A DNA stretch of 64,000 nt, taken from Erythrobacter sp. EC-HK427. GTDB lineage: Bacteria; Pseudomonadota; Alphaproteobacteria; Sphingomonadales; Sphingomonadaceae. The stretch lies in NCBI RefSeq assembly GCF_902498745.1, contig NZ_LR701479.1:1757663-1821662 (forward strand). The letters run 5' to 3'. A program made the translations under genes and the position numbers. Below, one piece after another: positions 62,646 through 64,000 of this stretch (its first letter is position 1; every line of letters begins with the position of its first letter). The notes under the pieces were generated by a model. It saw only the letters and a list, made by a program, of their open reading frames with translations, had not been told where the DNA came from and made no database searches.

Positions 62646-64000
62646 ATGACCAAACCCAAAGTTCTCATTTCCGACAAGATGGACCCCAACGCCGCGCGCA
62701 TTTTTGAAGATCGTGGCTGCGATGTCGATGTCATCACCGGCGAAACGCCCGAACAGCTGATCGCCCGGATCGGCGACTATGACGGCCTCGCCATCCGTTC
62801 GTCGACAAAGGTGACGCGCGAAATCCTCGATGCGGCGACCAATCTGAAGGTCATCGGCCGTGCCGGGATCGGGGTCGACAATGTCGATATTCCCTACGCC
62901 TCGTCCAAGGGTGTGGTGGTGATGAACACGCCGTTCGGCAATTCGATCACCACGGCGGAACACGCCATCGCGCTGATCATGGCGCTCGCCCGGCAAATCC
63001 CGGCGGCCAATGCGCAGACGCAGGCGGGCGAATGGCCCAAGAGCGCGTTCATGGGCGTCGAAGTCACCGGCAAGACGCTCGGCCTGATCGGCGCGGGCAA
63101 TATCGGCTCCATCGTCGCGAGCCGCGCGCAAGGCTTGCGGATGAAAGTGATCGCCTATGATCCGTTCCTGACCGCCGAGCGCGCGGTGGAACTGGGTATC
63201 GAAAAGGTCGATCTGGGCGCGCTGGTGGCGCGGGCCGATTTCATCAGCCTGCACAGCCCGCTGACCGACGAGACTCGCAATATCCTCAGCCGCGAACGGC
63301 TGGAGCAGACCAAGAAAGGCGTGCGGATTGTCAACTGCGCGCGCGGCGGTCTGGTGGACGAAGCGGCGCTGAAGGATATGCTCGACAGCGGGCATATCGC
63401 CGGGGCCGCGCTCGATGTGTTCGCGGTCGAGCCGCCCGCGAAGGATCACCCGCTGTTCGGCACGCCCAATTTCATCTGCACCCCGCATCTGGGTGCCTCG
63501 ACCACCGAAGCGCAGGTCAATGTCGCCTTGCAGGTGGCCGAACAGATGGCGGATTATCTCGTCAATGGCGGCGTGACCAACGCATTGAACGTGCCGAGCC
63601 TCAGCGCCGAGGAAGCACCGCGCCTGAAGCCCTATATCGCGCTGGCGGAAAAACTCGGCTCGCTGGTCGGGCAGTTGGAAGGGCCGGATGTGACCGCGAT
63701 AAGCGTCGAAGTCTCCGGCGCGGCGGCGGAACTGAACCTGAAGCCGATCACCGCGGCGGTGCTCGCGGGCATGATGCGCGCCTGGTCGGACACGATCAAC
63801 ATGGTCAACGCGCCGATCCTGGCGAAGGAACGCGGGCTCGATGTCGCCGAAGTGCGGCACAATGACGAAGGCGATTACCACACGCTGCTACGCATTGTCG
63901 CCATCACGCCCGACCGCCGCCGCGAGGTTGCAGGCAGCCTGTTCGGCGAATCCGAAATGCGGCTGGTGGAAATCGCCGGAACCCGGATCGAAACCGATCT
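62646..64000 (+). CDS. serA: D-3-phosphoglycerate dehydrogenase (partial, runs off the window)
   Basis: First step of serine synthesis. 451 codons are inside the window with no stop; the usual length is about 525, so the end of the ACT domain is missing. Start MTKPKVLISDKMDPNAARIF at ATG 62646. NAD motif LIGAGNIGSIVASRA, NCARGGLVDEAAL, catalytic His in CTPHLGASTTEAQ, and the intervening domain after residue 310 (long SerA type). Expressed with serC. Confidence 0.95.
   Translation, partial: MTKPKVLISDKMDPNAARIFEDRGCDVDVITGETPEQLIARIGDYDGLAIRSSTKVTREILDAATNLKVIGRAGIGVDNVDIPYASSKGVVVMNTPFGNSITTAEHAIALIMALARQIPAANAQTQAGEWPKSAFMGVEVTGKTLGLIGAGNIGSIVASRAQGLRMKVIAYDPFLTAERAVELGIEKVDLGALVARADFISLHSPLTDETRNILSRERLEQTKKGVRIVNCARGGLVDEAALKDMLDSGHIAGAALDVFAVEPPAKDHPLFGTPNFICTPHLGASTTEAQVNVALQVAEQMADYLVNGGVTNALNVPSLSAEEAPRLKPYIALAEKLGSLVGQLEGPDVTAISVEVSGAAAELNLKPITAAVLAGMMRAWSDTINMVNAPILAKERGLDVAEVRHNDEGDYHTLLRIVAITPDRRREVAGSLFGESEMRLVEIAGTRIETD

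Noticed and set aside
62631..63881. 416-codon minus-strand frame at the right edge
   Set aside because: Antisense to serA, which is clearly coding on the plus strand and runs off the window.

Overview
The window looks like chromosome from a GC-rich alphaproteobacterium of the order Sphingomonadales, most likely an aerobic anoxygenic phototroph of the Erythrobacter/Porphyrobacter group. The evidence is a photosynthesis gene block at the left edge (crtF, crtD, crtC, bchO, bchD, bchI), four PpsR/CrtJ-type palindromes of the form TGTC-N10-GACA, a COG4223-type protein behind hemCD, a CaiB-type CoA-transferase near gcdH, and the sphingomonad-like inverted repeat CCTGAGCTTGTCGAAGG. I saw no rRNA, tRNA, CRISPR array, insertion sequence or prophage.

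Layout. 1-7.4 kb: photosynthesis cluster. crtF runs leftward and probably continues into bchC outside the window. crtD-crtC run rightward. bchI-bchD-bchO and a 53-residue membrane protein run leftward toward crtC. 7.5-12.7 kb: a signalling module made of a LysM/FecR protein, a CHASE2 histidine kinase, a lipoprotein and an OmpR-type regulator. 12.9-17 kb: biotin operon bioBFDA. 17-20.3 kb: homogentisate catabolism (maiA, divergent hmgA-fahA). 20.4-25.2 kb: MacAB-like efflux system with its own outer membrane factor. 25.6-30.3 kb: type I secretion system (TolC, LapB-like ABC exporter, HlyD) with no visible substrate. 30.4-36 kb: DUF3445 protein, esterase, CaiB-type CoA-transferase, OmpA porin and glutaryl-CoA dehydrogenase. 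36-42 kb: small membrane proteins, an OmpA-like protein, a vWA lipoprotein, and the overlapping chain tsaD-gpsA-flippase. 43-49.5 kb: hemC-hemD-COG4223 gene, a ubiquinone-type hydroxylase, a DsbD-like protein and a lipoprotein. 49.5-52.4 kb: higBA toxin-antitoxin and uvrB. 52.4-54.3 kb: three tandem DUF3617-like secreted proteins. 54.4-59.4 kb: a hydrolase, then the Anbu cluster (ATP-grasp, alpha-E, transglutaminase, Anbu peptidase). 59.6-64 kb: a LuxR-type regulator, an extensin-like protein, and serC-serA with a structured serC leader.

The most notable points are: (i) PpsR boxes that end one base before the crtF and bchI start codons, plus a tandem pair with an 8-bp gap at the left edge; (ii) a crtD/crtC overlap in which crtC has no ATG or GTG start near its homologous region; (iii) an undescribed 53-residue membrane protein translationally coupled to bchO; (iv) the Anbu cluster, in which a GC-rich dispersed repeat supplies the ribosome binding site of the alpha-E gene; (v) dispersed inverted repeats, one of which supplies a stop codon; (vi) a vWA lipoprotein carrying a TonB-receptor-plug-like segment. 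Genes are packed very tightly: many pairs overlap by ATGA, and four convergent pairs share overlapping stop codons. All functional calls rest on reading motifs by eye; no database search was possible.
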